Source: Bacteroidia bacterium (GTDB lineage Bacteria; Bacteroidota; Bacteroidia; UBA8524). Taken from it: a stretch of DNA of 16,059 nucleotides. The stretch is taken from assembly GCA_023277325.1 (NCBI GenBank), contig JALRIQ010000237.1, positions 1 to 16,059 of the forward strand, in the 5' to 3' direction. Made by a program: the position numbers and the translations under genes. Shown here piece after piece: positions 7,001-14,818 of this stretch. The notes below the pieces were generated by a model that had not been told where the DNA came from, searched no databases, and was given only the letters and a program-made list of their open reading frames with translations. Position 1 is the first letter of the stretch; every line of letters starts with the position of its first letter.

Positions 7001-8176
7001 TTAGCGTGCTTCCAATACAAAGGCTGAGGCTCCACCTCCACCGTTGCAAATTCCAGCAGCTCCGATTTTTCCATCATTGCCATGCAAAACATGAATCAAG
7101 GTAACCAAAATTCTTGCACCACTTGCTCCAAGCGGGTGACCAAGAGATACTGCTCCCCCATTCACGTTCACTTTGGCTGGATCCAATTTCATGATTTGGT
7201 TATTGGCAATAGATACAACAGAAAAAGCCTCGTTAATTTCAAAGAAATCTACTTGTTCAGCCGTAACACCAGCCTTTGCCAAAGCAATTGGCAGAGCCTT
7301 AGAAGGAGCAGTAGTAAACCACTCAGGTGCTTGAGCTGCATCAGCATAACCTCTAACAACTGCAATCGGTTTAATACCCAAAGCTTCTGCTTTTTCTTTA
7401 CTCATCAATACCAAAGCAGCCGCTCCGTCATTCAGGTTAGAAGCATTTGCCGCTGTAACCGTTCCTTCTTTTTGGAATACAGGACGAAGCGTTGGGATTT
7501 TGTCGAAGTTAACATTGCTGTAATCCTCATCTTTAGTTACCAAGATTGGATCCCCTTTTCTTTGAGGAACACTCACAGGAACAATCTCCGCATTAAATTT
7601 ACCCGCTTCCCATGCATTCGCTGAGCGCTTGTAAGATTCGATAGCATAGGCATCTTGATCTTCGCGAGAAATTTTGCAGTCTGTAGCACAAAGCTCTGCA
7701 GCATTACCCATGTGATAATCATTGTACACGTCGGTCAAACCATCGTTTACCAAACCATCAATCATAGTAATATTACCCAGTTTAGTGCCATTACGTGCAT
7801 TCATATAATGAGGAACCATGGACATATTTTCCATTCCCCCTGCAACAACTACGTCGTTATCTCCAGTCATGATCGACTGTGCGGCAAGCATTACTGACTT
7901 CATTCCACTCGCACAAACTTTGTTTACAGTGGTTGCTGGTACGTTTTCAGAAAGTCCGGCAAAAATCGTAGCCTGACGCGCTGGAGCTTGCCCAAGTCCG
8001 GCTTGCAATACGCAACCCATAATTACTTCATTCACTTCAGTTCCGGCTACCCCTGCTTTTTCCAAAGCACCTTTGATGGCGATAGCACCTAGTTTTGGTG
8101 CTGGAATGCTTGACAAAGCTCCACCAAAGCTTCCAATTGGTGTTCTAACGGCAGAGACAATATATACTTCTTTCAT
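7001..8176 (-). CDS. Acetyl-CoA C-acetyltransferase (thiolase II)
   Basis: A 391-residue thiolase, the usual length for the biosynthetic or short-chain class, that condenses two acetyl-CoA to acetoacetyl-CoA or runs the reverse cleavage. The nucleophile is Cys88 in VNKVCASGMKSV. The other catalytic motifs are NEAF (315-318), GGAVSLGHPLGASGAR (340-355) with His347, and CNGGGGASA (377-385) with the second cysteine, Cys377. All thiolase active-site residues are intact. The gene stands alone: a strong terminator follows, and the divergent universal stress gene starts 133 bases upstream. No partner dehydrogenase, CoA-transferase or beta-oxidation gene is adjacent, so whether it serves ketone-body, polyester, isoprenoid or fatty-acid pathways cannot be decided. 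The minus strand carries TATCTTCG at 8211-8204, one mismatch from the -7 consensus, as a possible promoter. Confidence 0.95.
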   Translation of the reverse strand: MKEVYIVSAVRTPIGSFGGALSSIPAPKLGAIAIKGALEKAGVAGTEVNEVIMGCVLQAGLGQAPARQATIFAGLSENVPATTVNKVCASGMKSVMLAAQSIMTGDNDVVVAGGMENMSMVPHYMNARNGTKLGNITMIDGLVNDGLTDVYNDYHMGNAAELCATDCKISREDQDAYAIESYKRSANAWEAGKFNAEIVPVSVPQRKGDPILVTKDEDYSNVNFDKIPTLRPVFQKEGTVTAANASNLNDGAAALVLMSKEKAEALGIKPIAVVRGYADAAQAPEWFTTAPSKALPIALAKAGVTAEQVDFFEINEAFSVVSIANNQIMKLDPAKVNVNGGAVSLGHPLGASGARILVTLIHVLHGNDGKIGAAGICNGGGGASAFVLEAR

Positions 8177-8237
8177 GTTCGTTAAATTTCTTTAAATCCG
8201 GCGCGAAGATAAGTTTTTTCAGCGCCTTAATTGGTCC

Positions 8238-8267
8238 TTTGATAGGGAATAATGATTTGCATATTTG
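8238..8267 (+). promoter_or_regulatory. Promoter of the universal stress protein gene
   Basis: TTTG at 8238-8241, an 18-base spacer, and CATATTTG at 8260-8267 match the Bacteroidota two-part promoter (TTTG, then TAnnTTTG) with one mismatch. Transcription would begin near 8273, giving a leader of about 35 bases before the ATG at 8310. Confidence 0.6.
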
Positions 8268-8309
8268 CTTCTTAATTTTTAACTTACAGGCACATATAAA
8301 CTAAAGCCT

Positions 8310-9071
8310 ATGAAAACAGACTTTACCAAAATTGCCATTGGTGTTCGCAGTGATGGACTGCATCCTGGCACTTTAGATGCCGCTCTTAACCTCTCCCAAG
8401 TTTTCAATTGCACCTTACACTTAATTTGTTTTGACGACAATTGCGCCGTTTATGAGCGAATGATTGGAGAAAAAGCTACAGAGGGTAATGTGAAATTCGA
8501 AATTGTACGTAAGTCATCCGAATCAATAAAAACGATTGTCAAAACCGCAGTGGAACTTGATGCAGATTTGCTCATTATTCCTGCCGACAAAAATTCGCAA
8601 GCCATTGTTAATGCGTTGGATATTCCCGTATTAACAGTCAAAGACGAATTCAGCTCTCGACCGGTAAAACATATTGTGATGCCGATTCACGACAAGCCAG
8701 AAACCAGGCAAAAAGTGCCTGTTGCAATGGAGATTTCAAAGCAATTTGGAGCCATGATCGATATTATCGCCGTAAGCGGTAAAAGCGAAGAAGAGCAAAA
8801 AAGGGTTAAATCCTATGCTCATTCTGCGGAGAAGTTCATGTCTGATAAAGGGGTAGAATGCAGTTACCATTTCCATCTTGGGGGAAAAGTGGACCAGGTA
8901 ACGGTTGACTATGCCAACGAAAAAGACGCCGATTTGATCGTAATCATGAATGATAGAGATTCTGGCTTTTTCAGCAGTTCGTTGTCTGAAAAGATTATTC
9001 GAAATAGCTCTGTTCCGGTTATCACTATTGAACCACGTCAATTATCAACCGTGGGTGCTGCAGGATACTAG
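8310..9071 (+). CDS. Tandem-domain universal stress protein (UspA family)
   Basis: A 253-residue cytoplasmic protein made of two Usp alpha/beta domains, at about residues 5-111 and 118-242. Each ends in the family's characteristic strand pattern: ALDIPVLTV (102-110) and NSSVPVITI (232-240). Usp proteins help cells survive starvation and oxidative or other stress, often by nucleotide binding. Here the usual Gly-x2-Gly-x9-Gly-Ser/Thr ATP loop is not visible in either domain. In domain 2 the region reads MNDRDSGFFSSSLSEK (213-228), with Ser where the Gly-Ser step is expected, so ATP binding is doubtful. The gene is a self-contained unit with its own promoter upstream and a strong terminator downstream, and its stop lies 3 bases from that of the convergent protease gene. 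Confidence 0.9.
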   Translation: MKTDFTKIAIGVRSDGLHPGTLDAALNLSQVFNCTLHLICFDDNCAVYERMIGEKATEGNVKFEIVRKSSESIKTIVKTAVELDADLLIIPADKNSQAIVNALDIPVLTVKDEFSSRPVKHIVMPIHDKPETRQKVPVAMEISKQFGAMIDIIAVSGKSEEEQKRVKSYAHSAEKFMSDKGVECSYHFHLGGKVDQVTVDYANEKDADLIVIMNDRDSGFFSSSLSEKIIRNSSVPVITIEPRQLSTVGAAGY

Positions 9072-9074
9072 GTA

Positions 9075-10874
9075 TCAGTGTCTGGCAATCAGAAACGTGT
9101 AAGTAAGGTTTGTATCGCTTGTAACCCTAAGCAGATACAAACCTTTTTCTATGCCCTCAGCGCTCACATTAACCTGTGTGTTTTCTCTGAACATAGACTG
9201 GCGTACCAGCTTGCCTTGAAGGTCAAACACTTCAACTTTTCCTCCAATCGGGTTTCCAGCAAAGTCGAGAATCATGATCTCTCCGCGGAAAGCAAAACCT
9301 TCTGAATTCAATAATTTCCAATTGGTTTCTTGTCCTTTTTTAAAGCCCATAGGATGGGCCATTCCACGGCGATTCATGGCGTGGTAGATAATCATGCTGT
9401 TTGCTCCGCCGTTCTGAATAGAATCGCATTGACGGCAATTCTCAACCATCTGAACGAAAGTCATATTGCTAACCTGATTGTATAAGGCACAAAGCACAAT
9501 CCTATCTGTGATATCGGGCCCGAGGCTATCATAAACTTCAACCAAACCCGCAACCCATACTTCGGCGTTATTGTATTTGTTATTAGAAAAGTCGCCAGGA
9601 AACGCTTTATCGGTATTGGCAGGCCTTCCCTTCCAGGTCACATTGCCATCCCAGTTGAAGGTTTTTTCCCATCCATAACTGCTAATCTGACGGGAATAAG
9701 ACATCGCAAAATAATCACAGGTACCTTCTTCCATCGAAGTGCGTTCCAGTCCGTTTGTAGTGGCAGGCGAGGCTGTATACGAAAGTACGTGCCCAAATTC
9801 GTGAACAATCACATCAGCATCTTCTCCATCATCAATTCCTCCATCACCAAATACCAAAGCCAACTCTCCGTATGCAGGAGTAAATCCGGAAACATCTGCC
9901 CCATTGGATGCATGTGGATCAACCTGAATCGATGTATTGGGGAGGTTATAGCCCAAATCATGTACACGCCGCGCCCAGGTTTGCAGGTGGTAATACACAT
10001 TCACATATTCAAAATCATCATTGGCCCGAGTGAAGTTAAAATTTGGCGTCAGGCCTTTTGGCTCATCCGTATAGGGCTTCTCCAATTCTTCAAAATGGAA
10101 AATAGAATCTTGGAGAATAAAGCTATCGTTGACAAAATCGATGCGTATCGGCTTACTAATTCGCTCGTTATTTAAGGTAGATGTGTCGGCATCATTAAAA
10201 TCAGAATACCCGTCTCCATAAGGAACTTGAGCTGACGTTAATGGGTCTGGATTAAATACAAGCGCATAAATGGTGGTGTCTTTGCCCTTGAAGCGCCAGG
10301 CAAAATCTTCGCGGTGAATCTCGTTCAAACTCCCATCGAAATAACGCTTCTCTGCATAGGCGGCTAAATCTTCAATAAGCACAACTTCAACAGCGGCTTG
10401 CCAAAAGGGAGCGGCCCAAACCCAGAGTTTATTCATTTCGCCAATATGGCTGTACCCTTCAAAGGATTTTTTTAAAGCCACTTCATCAGCAAAACTTCCT
10501 GATTGCGGTAAATCGATGTCGGATAAATCATAAAGCAACTGACGAATAACATGCTGCTTGTCAACAAAAACCTTGATATAGCGGTCCAGATAAGAAATGC
10601 CTTCAGGAGCAAATGAATACAGGTAATGGGCTCCCTCAGGTGAATGACGCTCACTCACCAAACTAAAATCCTTCGCCTGCATATTTCCAGGGAGAAGAGA
10701 AATACCCTCTTGAAGAACACGGTCGGCATTTAGCTCTTCCCCATATTGAATTTTATAGGAGGGAAACAATTGGACTGGCGCATTATCAGGCACCATGGTT
10801 TTTTGCTGAGCATAACTTCTGCTGCCAAAAACCAGCAGCGCAAAAAGGGGTAAAATCCAATGTTTTATTCGCAT
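9075..10874 (-). CDS. Secreted gluzincin metalloprotease with type IX sorting domain
   Basis: A 599-residue exported zinc protease. Residues 1-22 are a signal peptide (ending FGSRSYA). Residues about 30-190 resemble a propeptide region of the fungalysin/thermolysin kind. The zinc site is HEFGH at 358-362, and the downstream EGTCD (383-387) lies 21 residues after the second His, matching the Glu ligand and spacing of gluzincins (M4/M36-like). Residues about 545-599 (VEVFDLQGKLVRQS, then GIEKGLYLLRVTS) form a C-terminal type A sorting domain, so the protein should cross the outer membrane by the type IX system and lose its tail. The ATG overlaps the end of the upstream yigZ-like gene by 10 bases, suggesting coupled translation. 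The exact peptidase family is uncertain and the substrate unknown. Confidence 0.88.
   Translation of the reverse strand: MRIKHWILPLFALLVFGSRSYAQQKTMVPDNAPVQLFPSYKIQYGEELNADRVLQEGISLLPGNMQAKDFSLVSERHSPEGAHYLYSFAPEGISYLDRYIKVFVDKQHVIRQLLYDLSDIDLPQSGSFADEVALKKSFEGYSHIGEMNKLWVWAAPFWQAAVEVVLIEDLAAYAEKRYFDGSLNEIHREDFAWRFKGKDTTIYALVFNPDPLTSAQVPYGDGYSDFNDADTSTLNNERISKPIRIDFVNDSFILQDSIFHFEELEKPYTDEPKGLTPNFNFTRANDDFEYVNVYYHLQTWARRVHDLGYNLPNTSIQVDPHASNGADVSGFTPAYGELALVFGDGGIDDGEDADVIVHEFGHVLSYTASPATTNGLERTSMEEGTCDYFAMSYSRQISSYGWEKTFNWDGNVTWKGRPANTDKAFPGDFSNNKYNNAEVWVAGLVEVYDSLGPDITDRIVLCALYNQVSNMTFVQMVENCRQCDSIQNGGANSMIIYHAMNRRGMAHPMGFKKGQETNWKLLNSEGFAFRGEIMILDFAGNPIGGKVEVFDLQGKLVRQSMFRENTQVNVSAEGIEKGLYLLRVTSDTNLTYTFLIARH
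9105..9150 (+). terminator. Terminator of the stress gene, inside the protease coding sequence
   Basis: AAGGTTTGTATCGCTT (9105-9120) pairs with AAGC (9129-9132) and GATACAAACCTT (9134-9145), with one bulged A (9133) and an 8-base loop. It is followed on the plus strand by TTTCT, giving a run of five Ts. It lies 34 bases after the usp stop and within codons 577-590 of the protease on the opposite strand. On the minus strand the tail is much less T-rich, so it points toward ending usp transcripts. Confidence 0.85.
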
Positions 10875-11470
10875 AGCATCTCAATATTAGGAAAATTCTT
10901 TGCCAGAATTTCCAGTTCTTCTTTTTTCTCTAAATCAAATTGAATGTGTAATTCAGGGTCTGGGGTATAGACTAATTCTTTAACTTCAGCCTGCACCTGA
11001 TTCACCATTCGGTAAGCATTACCATCCTCACCAAATGGGAAACGTAAAACCGCTTTGGAGCGTAAACGTTTTACCTGTATGCTTGACGCTTCAAGGGCCA
11101 AGCGCGTTGCATGGCCATAGGCATGAATTAACCCCGGAACACCTAAATTGGTTCCTCCATAATAACGAACCACCACTACCAAAACCTGGGTCAGGTCGAA
11201 AGAGTGAATCTGACGAAGGATAGGCGTACCGGCCGAATGATTGGGTTCGCCGTCATCATTGGAGCGGTAACGAGATCGGTCTGCACCCAGTACCCAGGCA
11301 TAACAATGGTGCGTGGCATCTGGGTATTTTTCTTTCAAGGCATTTAGCTCGACCTTGATATGTTCTTCGTCATCTGCCGGAATAGCAAAGGCCAAAAATC
11401 GGGAACCCCGGTCTTTGAATTCAGCCGAACTTGCTTCTTCTATGGATAAGTATTCCGTCGCACCAGCCAT
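10865..11470 (-). CDS. YigZ/IMPACT family protein
   Basis: A 201-residue cytoplasmic protein of the UPF0029 (IMPACT/YigZ) family. The N-terminal IMPACT domain shows FKDRGSRFLAFA (18-29), THHCYAWVLG (53-62), NDDGEPNHSAGTPIL (71-85) and VVRYYGGTNLGVPGLIHAYG (100-119), all diagnostic. The C-terminal part (about 135-201) corresponds to the ferredoxin-like domain seen in YigZ. Eukaryotic IMPACT binds GCN1 and affects translation control; the bacterial role is not settled. The gene overlaps the downstream metalloprotease gene by 10 bases. It is divergent from the MtfA-like gene across 84 bases. Confidence 0.93.
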   Translation of the reverse strand: MAGATEYLSIEEASSAEFKDRGSRFLAFAIPADDEEHIKVELNALKEKYPDATHHCYAWVLGADRSRYRSNDDGEPNHSAGTPILRQIHSFDLTQVLVVVVRYYGGTNLGVPGLIHAYGHATRLALEASSIQVKRLRSKAVLRFPFGEDGNAYRMVNQVQAEVKELVYTPDPELHIQFDLEKKEELEILAKNFPNIEMLCE

Positions 11471-11509
11471 TGCACAAAGAAAGTATTTTCAACTCGAAGA
11501 CTATTACTT

Positions 11510-11538
11510 GCATAAATATGCTTTGGGTCGTAATATGC
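11510..11538. repeat. Dyad and repeated AATATGC in the yigZ/mtfA divergent region
   Basis: GCATAAATATGC (11510-11521) is an inverted repeat with 5-base arms. AATATGC occurs within it (11515-11521) and again at 11532-11538, 17 bases further on, the second copy followed by ATAG. This sits between two divergent genes, where an operator would be expected, but it is short and AT-rich and could be chance. Confidence 0.25.
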
Positions 11539-11554
11539 ATAGCGAACCAAATCA

Positions 11555-12994
11555 ATGATCATTCTCTCGACCATTGCGCTAATCCTAAGTCTCTTATTTC
11601 TTATCAAGGGCTTACCTATTCTTGAGCTAGAATGGCGCAACTACTATTTCAATAAAATTAAATGGCATAACCGCATTACGCGGAATCAATTCCAGCAAAT
11701 CGACTCCTTCTTTGCCAGTCGCTTTACCTATTATAAAAAATTGGATGCCGAAGGCCGGGCAAAATTCATTTACCGTAGTCTGGAGTTTATGGAAGACTGG
11801 GAATTTGAAGGACGCAGAGGCGTGGTCGTGGATCATGCGAAAAAACTACTCGTATGTGGTGCCGCCGCGCAGCTTACCTATGGACTCGATAATTTTAGGC
11901 TCGATTACTTCCATTCTATTTTCCTCTACCCGGATACCTTTTACTCTGACCTGGCGGAGGCTGAGGTAAAAGGACTTACCTACAGCACCGGACAAGTCGC
12001 TTTTTCCTGGAAAGATTTTGAAGAAGGTTTTCGAATCGATACCGACGGCTATAATTTGGGGCTCCATGAAATGGCCCATGCCCTGGAAGTCAACCACAAG
12101 AAACTAAGCCGCAGTGATAAGGTGGTCGACCTCTATTTTGCCGACTTTATTGAGAATTCCGTTTATCAGCACAAACTTTTTGTAAAACGTGGAGGAGGCT
12201 TTCTGCGGGAACGTGCATTGGCCAACCGCCACGAGTTTTTTGCGGTATGCGTCGAGAACTTTTTTGAGGTACCACAAGAGTTCCGCAAAAACTTGCCGGA
12301 TATTTATAACCACCTCTGCATTTTATTGAACCAAAATCCGCTTAATACATCCGAAAACTATCGACTAAAGCCCGGGTTCATAGACAATGCCAATGAGAAC
12401 AGTTCATGGAAAATTCCTGGCTACCTGAAGACATTACGTAAAGCCTATACGCCCCGCATTCTGGGTTTGTATTCGCTGTTAATTTTTCCTGCACTTTACT
12501 TTTTGACAAAACTCATCACCAAAAACCCCGATCATGTGCAACTTATTGCCTCCATGGCAGGAGTAGGTGCTACATTGTTCCTCGTGTTTCACTTTCGCTC
12601 TGAATTCATGCGTGACAATGAAAATCAAAATCACTTTGTATTGGTATTCAACTTGCTGCGAGGTGCCGCATTGAGTATTACGCTTATTTTCATTTTCAGT
12701 CATACGTTCTGGAAATATCCAAAAAACGTGCGCTACCGACTGAATGAAACTACCCTAAACTGCAACAACAGCTACTGTCGTTTAAAGAATCTATCCATCT
12801 TCGATTACCCGGAAAAGTTCAAATCACTCTCCACCTACCATCTTGATTATTCGGATTTGAAACGCTTCGAAGAAATGAAGGTGCCCGTTTATTTCGAAGA
12901 ACGCAGTGTGCGCGGCATGTTCGGACTTCTCATTGACTATCACTTTGCTATTGTAGTCGGTGATCAGGAATTGCCTGGTTCTATGAGTAACTAA
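11555..12994 (+). CDS. MtfA-like zinc peptidase with membrane-spanning C-terminal extension
   Basis: A 479-residue protein. Residues 35-275 match the MtfA (M90) zinc peptidase family: LEFMEDWEFEGRRGVVV (76-92) resembles its start, HEMAH (171-175) is the zinc motif, and RHEFFAVCVENFFE (225-238) holds the likely third ligand (Glu227; Glu234 is the alternative). E. coli MtfA, a soluble protein of about 265 residues, binds the glucose-PTS repressor Mlc and has peptidase activity. This protein adds an N-terminal membrane anchor (1-20) and, after the peptidase, three hydrophobic segments (about 301-321, 329-347, 361-386) and a roughly 90-residue tail. By the positive-inside rule the peptidase would face the cytoplasm and the tail, with Cys403 and Cys408, the periplasm. 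Its stop is 12 bases from that of convergent uvrC. Function in Bacteroidota is unknown to me. Confidence 0.87.
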   Translation: MIILSTIALILSLLFLIKGLPILELEWRNYYFNKIKWHNRITRNQFQQIDSFFASRFTYYKKLDAEGRAKFIYRSLEFMEDWEFEGRRGVVVDHAKKLLVCGAAAQLTYGLDNFRLDYFHSIFLYPDTFYSDLAEAEVKGLTYSTGQVAFSWKDFEEGFRIDTDGYNLGLHEMAHALEVNHKKLSRSDKVVDLYFADFIENSVYQHKLFVKRGGGFLRERALANRHEFFAVCVENFFEVPQEFRKNLPDIYNHLCILLNQNPLNTSENYRLKPGFIDNANENSSWKIPGYLKTLRKAYTPRILGLYSLLIFPALYFLTKLITKNPDHVQLIASMAGVGATLFLVFHFRSEFMRDNENQNHFVLVFNLLRGAALSITLIFIFSHTFWKYPKNVRYRLNETTLNCNNSYCRLKNLSIFDYPEKFKSLSTYHLDYSDLKRFEEMKVPVYFEERSVRGMFGLLIDYHFAIVVGDQELPGSMSN

Positions 12995-13006
12995 GGGAGC
13001 AAAACT

Positions 13007-14815
13007 TCAGGGATGAAAATAAGCATAGACGATTTTCGCCTTGGCAGGACCAATCACTGCGGCTAAACTCTCCTCGGAGGCTTCCTTTATTTTCTTTATC
13101 GACTTAAAATGAGAAAGCAGGGATTTAGCCATTTCCGTTCCAATGCCTTTTATTTCAGTCAACTCACTTTTTAAGGTGCCTTTATCCCGGCGATTCCGGT
13201 GATGGGTAATCCCAAAACGGTGGGCCTCATCGCGCATTTGCTGAATGACCTTTAAGGTTTCTGATTTCTTATCGATCAACAAAGGGACAGGATCTCCAGG
13301 ATAATAGATTTCTTCCAGGCGTTTAGCGATACCAATAATGGCCATCTTGCCATAGGCGCCAATTTCCTTTAAGGCTTCCACAGAGGCGCTGAGTTGTCCT
13401 TTACCCCCATCAATAACAATCAGCTGAGGCAGTGGTTCCATTTCTTCCATCATACGGCTGTAGCGGCGGGTAAGCACCTCTTTCATGGTCGCGAAATCAT
13501 CCGGACCAACAACCGTTTTCACATTAAAATGGCGGTAATCTTTTTTAGCTGGCTTGCCGTTTCGAAATACCACACAGGCCGAAACCGGATATGCTCCTTG
13601 AAAATTGGAGTTATCAAAACACTCGATATGGTAAGGCAATTCGGTCAAACGCAGGTCATCACGCATCTGTGTCATGAGCCGCTCTACCTTCACCTCTGGA
13701 TTCAGTCTTTCGTATTGATCCAGTTTTTCACGCATATAGTAACGTGCGTTTTTCTGCGATAGCTCCAGAAGCTTCTTTTTATCACCAATCTTTGGGACAA
13801 TAAAATGGATATGCTCATCGCTTAGGTCGGGTTCAAAGGGAACGATAATCTCCCGGCTGGTGCTGTTGTAGCGAGCGCGAATTTCTCCAATGGCCAATGC
13901 CAGCAGTTCTTCCTGAGGCTCGTCGAGACTTTTCTTGAGCTCAATAGTTTGGGTTTGAATGATCATACCATTGGCCACTTTCATAAAATTCACAAAAGCA
14001 TATTTGCCTTCCTGGGCCAATGAGAATACATCAACATCGTGAATGGTCTGGCTTACTACCGTGCTTTTACTCTGGTAGTTTTCCAAAATCTCAAGCCGCT
14101 TGCGGTATTCTTCAGCCTGCTCAAATTGCCAATTGTCGGATGCCTCTTGCATGAGACTTTTCAAATGACTCAATGCTTCACCGATACTTCCCTTGAGGAT
14201 TTTACGTACCTGCTCCAAAGAAGCCATATAGCTCTTCTCATCTTGCAAACCTTCGCATGGTCCTTTGCAGTTGCCGATATGGTATTCCAGGCAAACCTTA
14301 AATTTCCCAGCTTTGATATTCGCATCGCTCAGGTGCAGGTTACAGTTACGCAGCGGGTAAAGCTGACGAATCATATCCAAAATGGTATGCATCATCCGCA
14401 CTGAGGCATAAGGACCAAAATACTCCGATCCATCGCGAACCATGGTGCGTGTTGGAAATACTTTTGGAAATCGATCTTTGGTTACCCGAATGAATGGGTA
14501 TGTTTTATCATCCTTGAGATTGATATTGTACTTCGGTTGATACTCCTTAATCAGGCTATTTTCGAGCAGCAGTGCGTCGAATTCAGAATCCACAATGGCA
14601 AATTCAATCCGCCGAATCCGACCGACCATCACAGCCGTTTTTCGGTTTTCGTAATGTTTCTTATTGAAATAGGAAGAAACCCGCTTTTTCAGGTCCTTGG
14701 CTTTGCCAATATAGATGAGCGTTTCTGCCTCATCAAAATACTTGTAGATTCCCGGCGAATGGGGAATTTGACGGATAGTCTTTTTGAGCTCCTCTTCTAT
14801 CGCCGACTTATCCAT
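13007..14815 (-). CDS. uvrC: Excinuclease ABC subunit C
   Basis: The nuclease subunit of nucleotide excision repair, which cuts the damaged strand on both sides of a lesion marked by UvrA and UvrB. At 602 residues it is full length. The domains in order are: GIY-YIG nuclease (GIY at 22-24, YIG at 35-37); a cysteine-rich region with Cys158, Cys175, Cys183 and Cys187, the set reported to hold an iron-sulfur cluster in E. coli UvrC; a UVR UvrB-binding segment at about 213-247; the RNase H-like second nuclease with FDNSNFQG (Asp401), VIDGGKGQL (Asp469) and RDEAHRFGI (His532); and C-terminal helix-hairpin-helix repeats (about 550-600). The start ATG lies three bases after the stop of the upstream acidic-protein gene, so the two are almost certainly co-expressed. 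No terminator is seen in the 12-base gap to the convergent gene. Confidence 0.98.
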   Translation of the reverse strand: MDKSAIEEELKKTIRQIPHSPGIYKYFDEAETLIYIGKAKDLKKRVSSYFNKKHYENRKTAVMVGRIRRIEFAIVDSEFDALLLENSLIKEYQPKYNINLKDDKTYPFIRVTKDRFPKVFPTRTMVRDGSEYFGPYASVRMMHTILDMIRQLYPLRNCNLHLSDANIKAGKFKVCLEYHIGNCKGPCEGLQDEKSYMASLEQVRKILKGSIGEALSHLKSLMQEASDNWQFEQAEEYRKRLEILENYQSKSTVVSQTIHDVDVFSLAQEGKYAFVNFMKVANGMIIQTQTIELKKSLDEPQEELLALAIGEIRARYNSTSREIIVPFEPDLSDEHIHFIVPKIGDKKKLLELSQKNARYYMREKLDQYERLNPEVKVERLMTQMRDDLRLTELPYHIECFDNSNFQGAYPVSACVVFRNGKPAKKDYRHFNVKTVVGPDDFATMKEVLTRRYSRMMEEMEPLPQLIVIDGGKGQLSASVEALKEIGAYGKMAIIGIAKRLEEIYYPGDPVPLLIDKKSETLKVIQQMRDEAHRFGITHHRNRRDKGTLKSELTEIKGIGTEMAKSLLSHFKSIKKIKEASEESLAAVIGPAKAKIVYAYFHP

Positions 14816-14818
14816 ACG

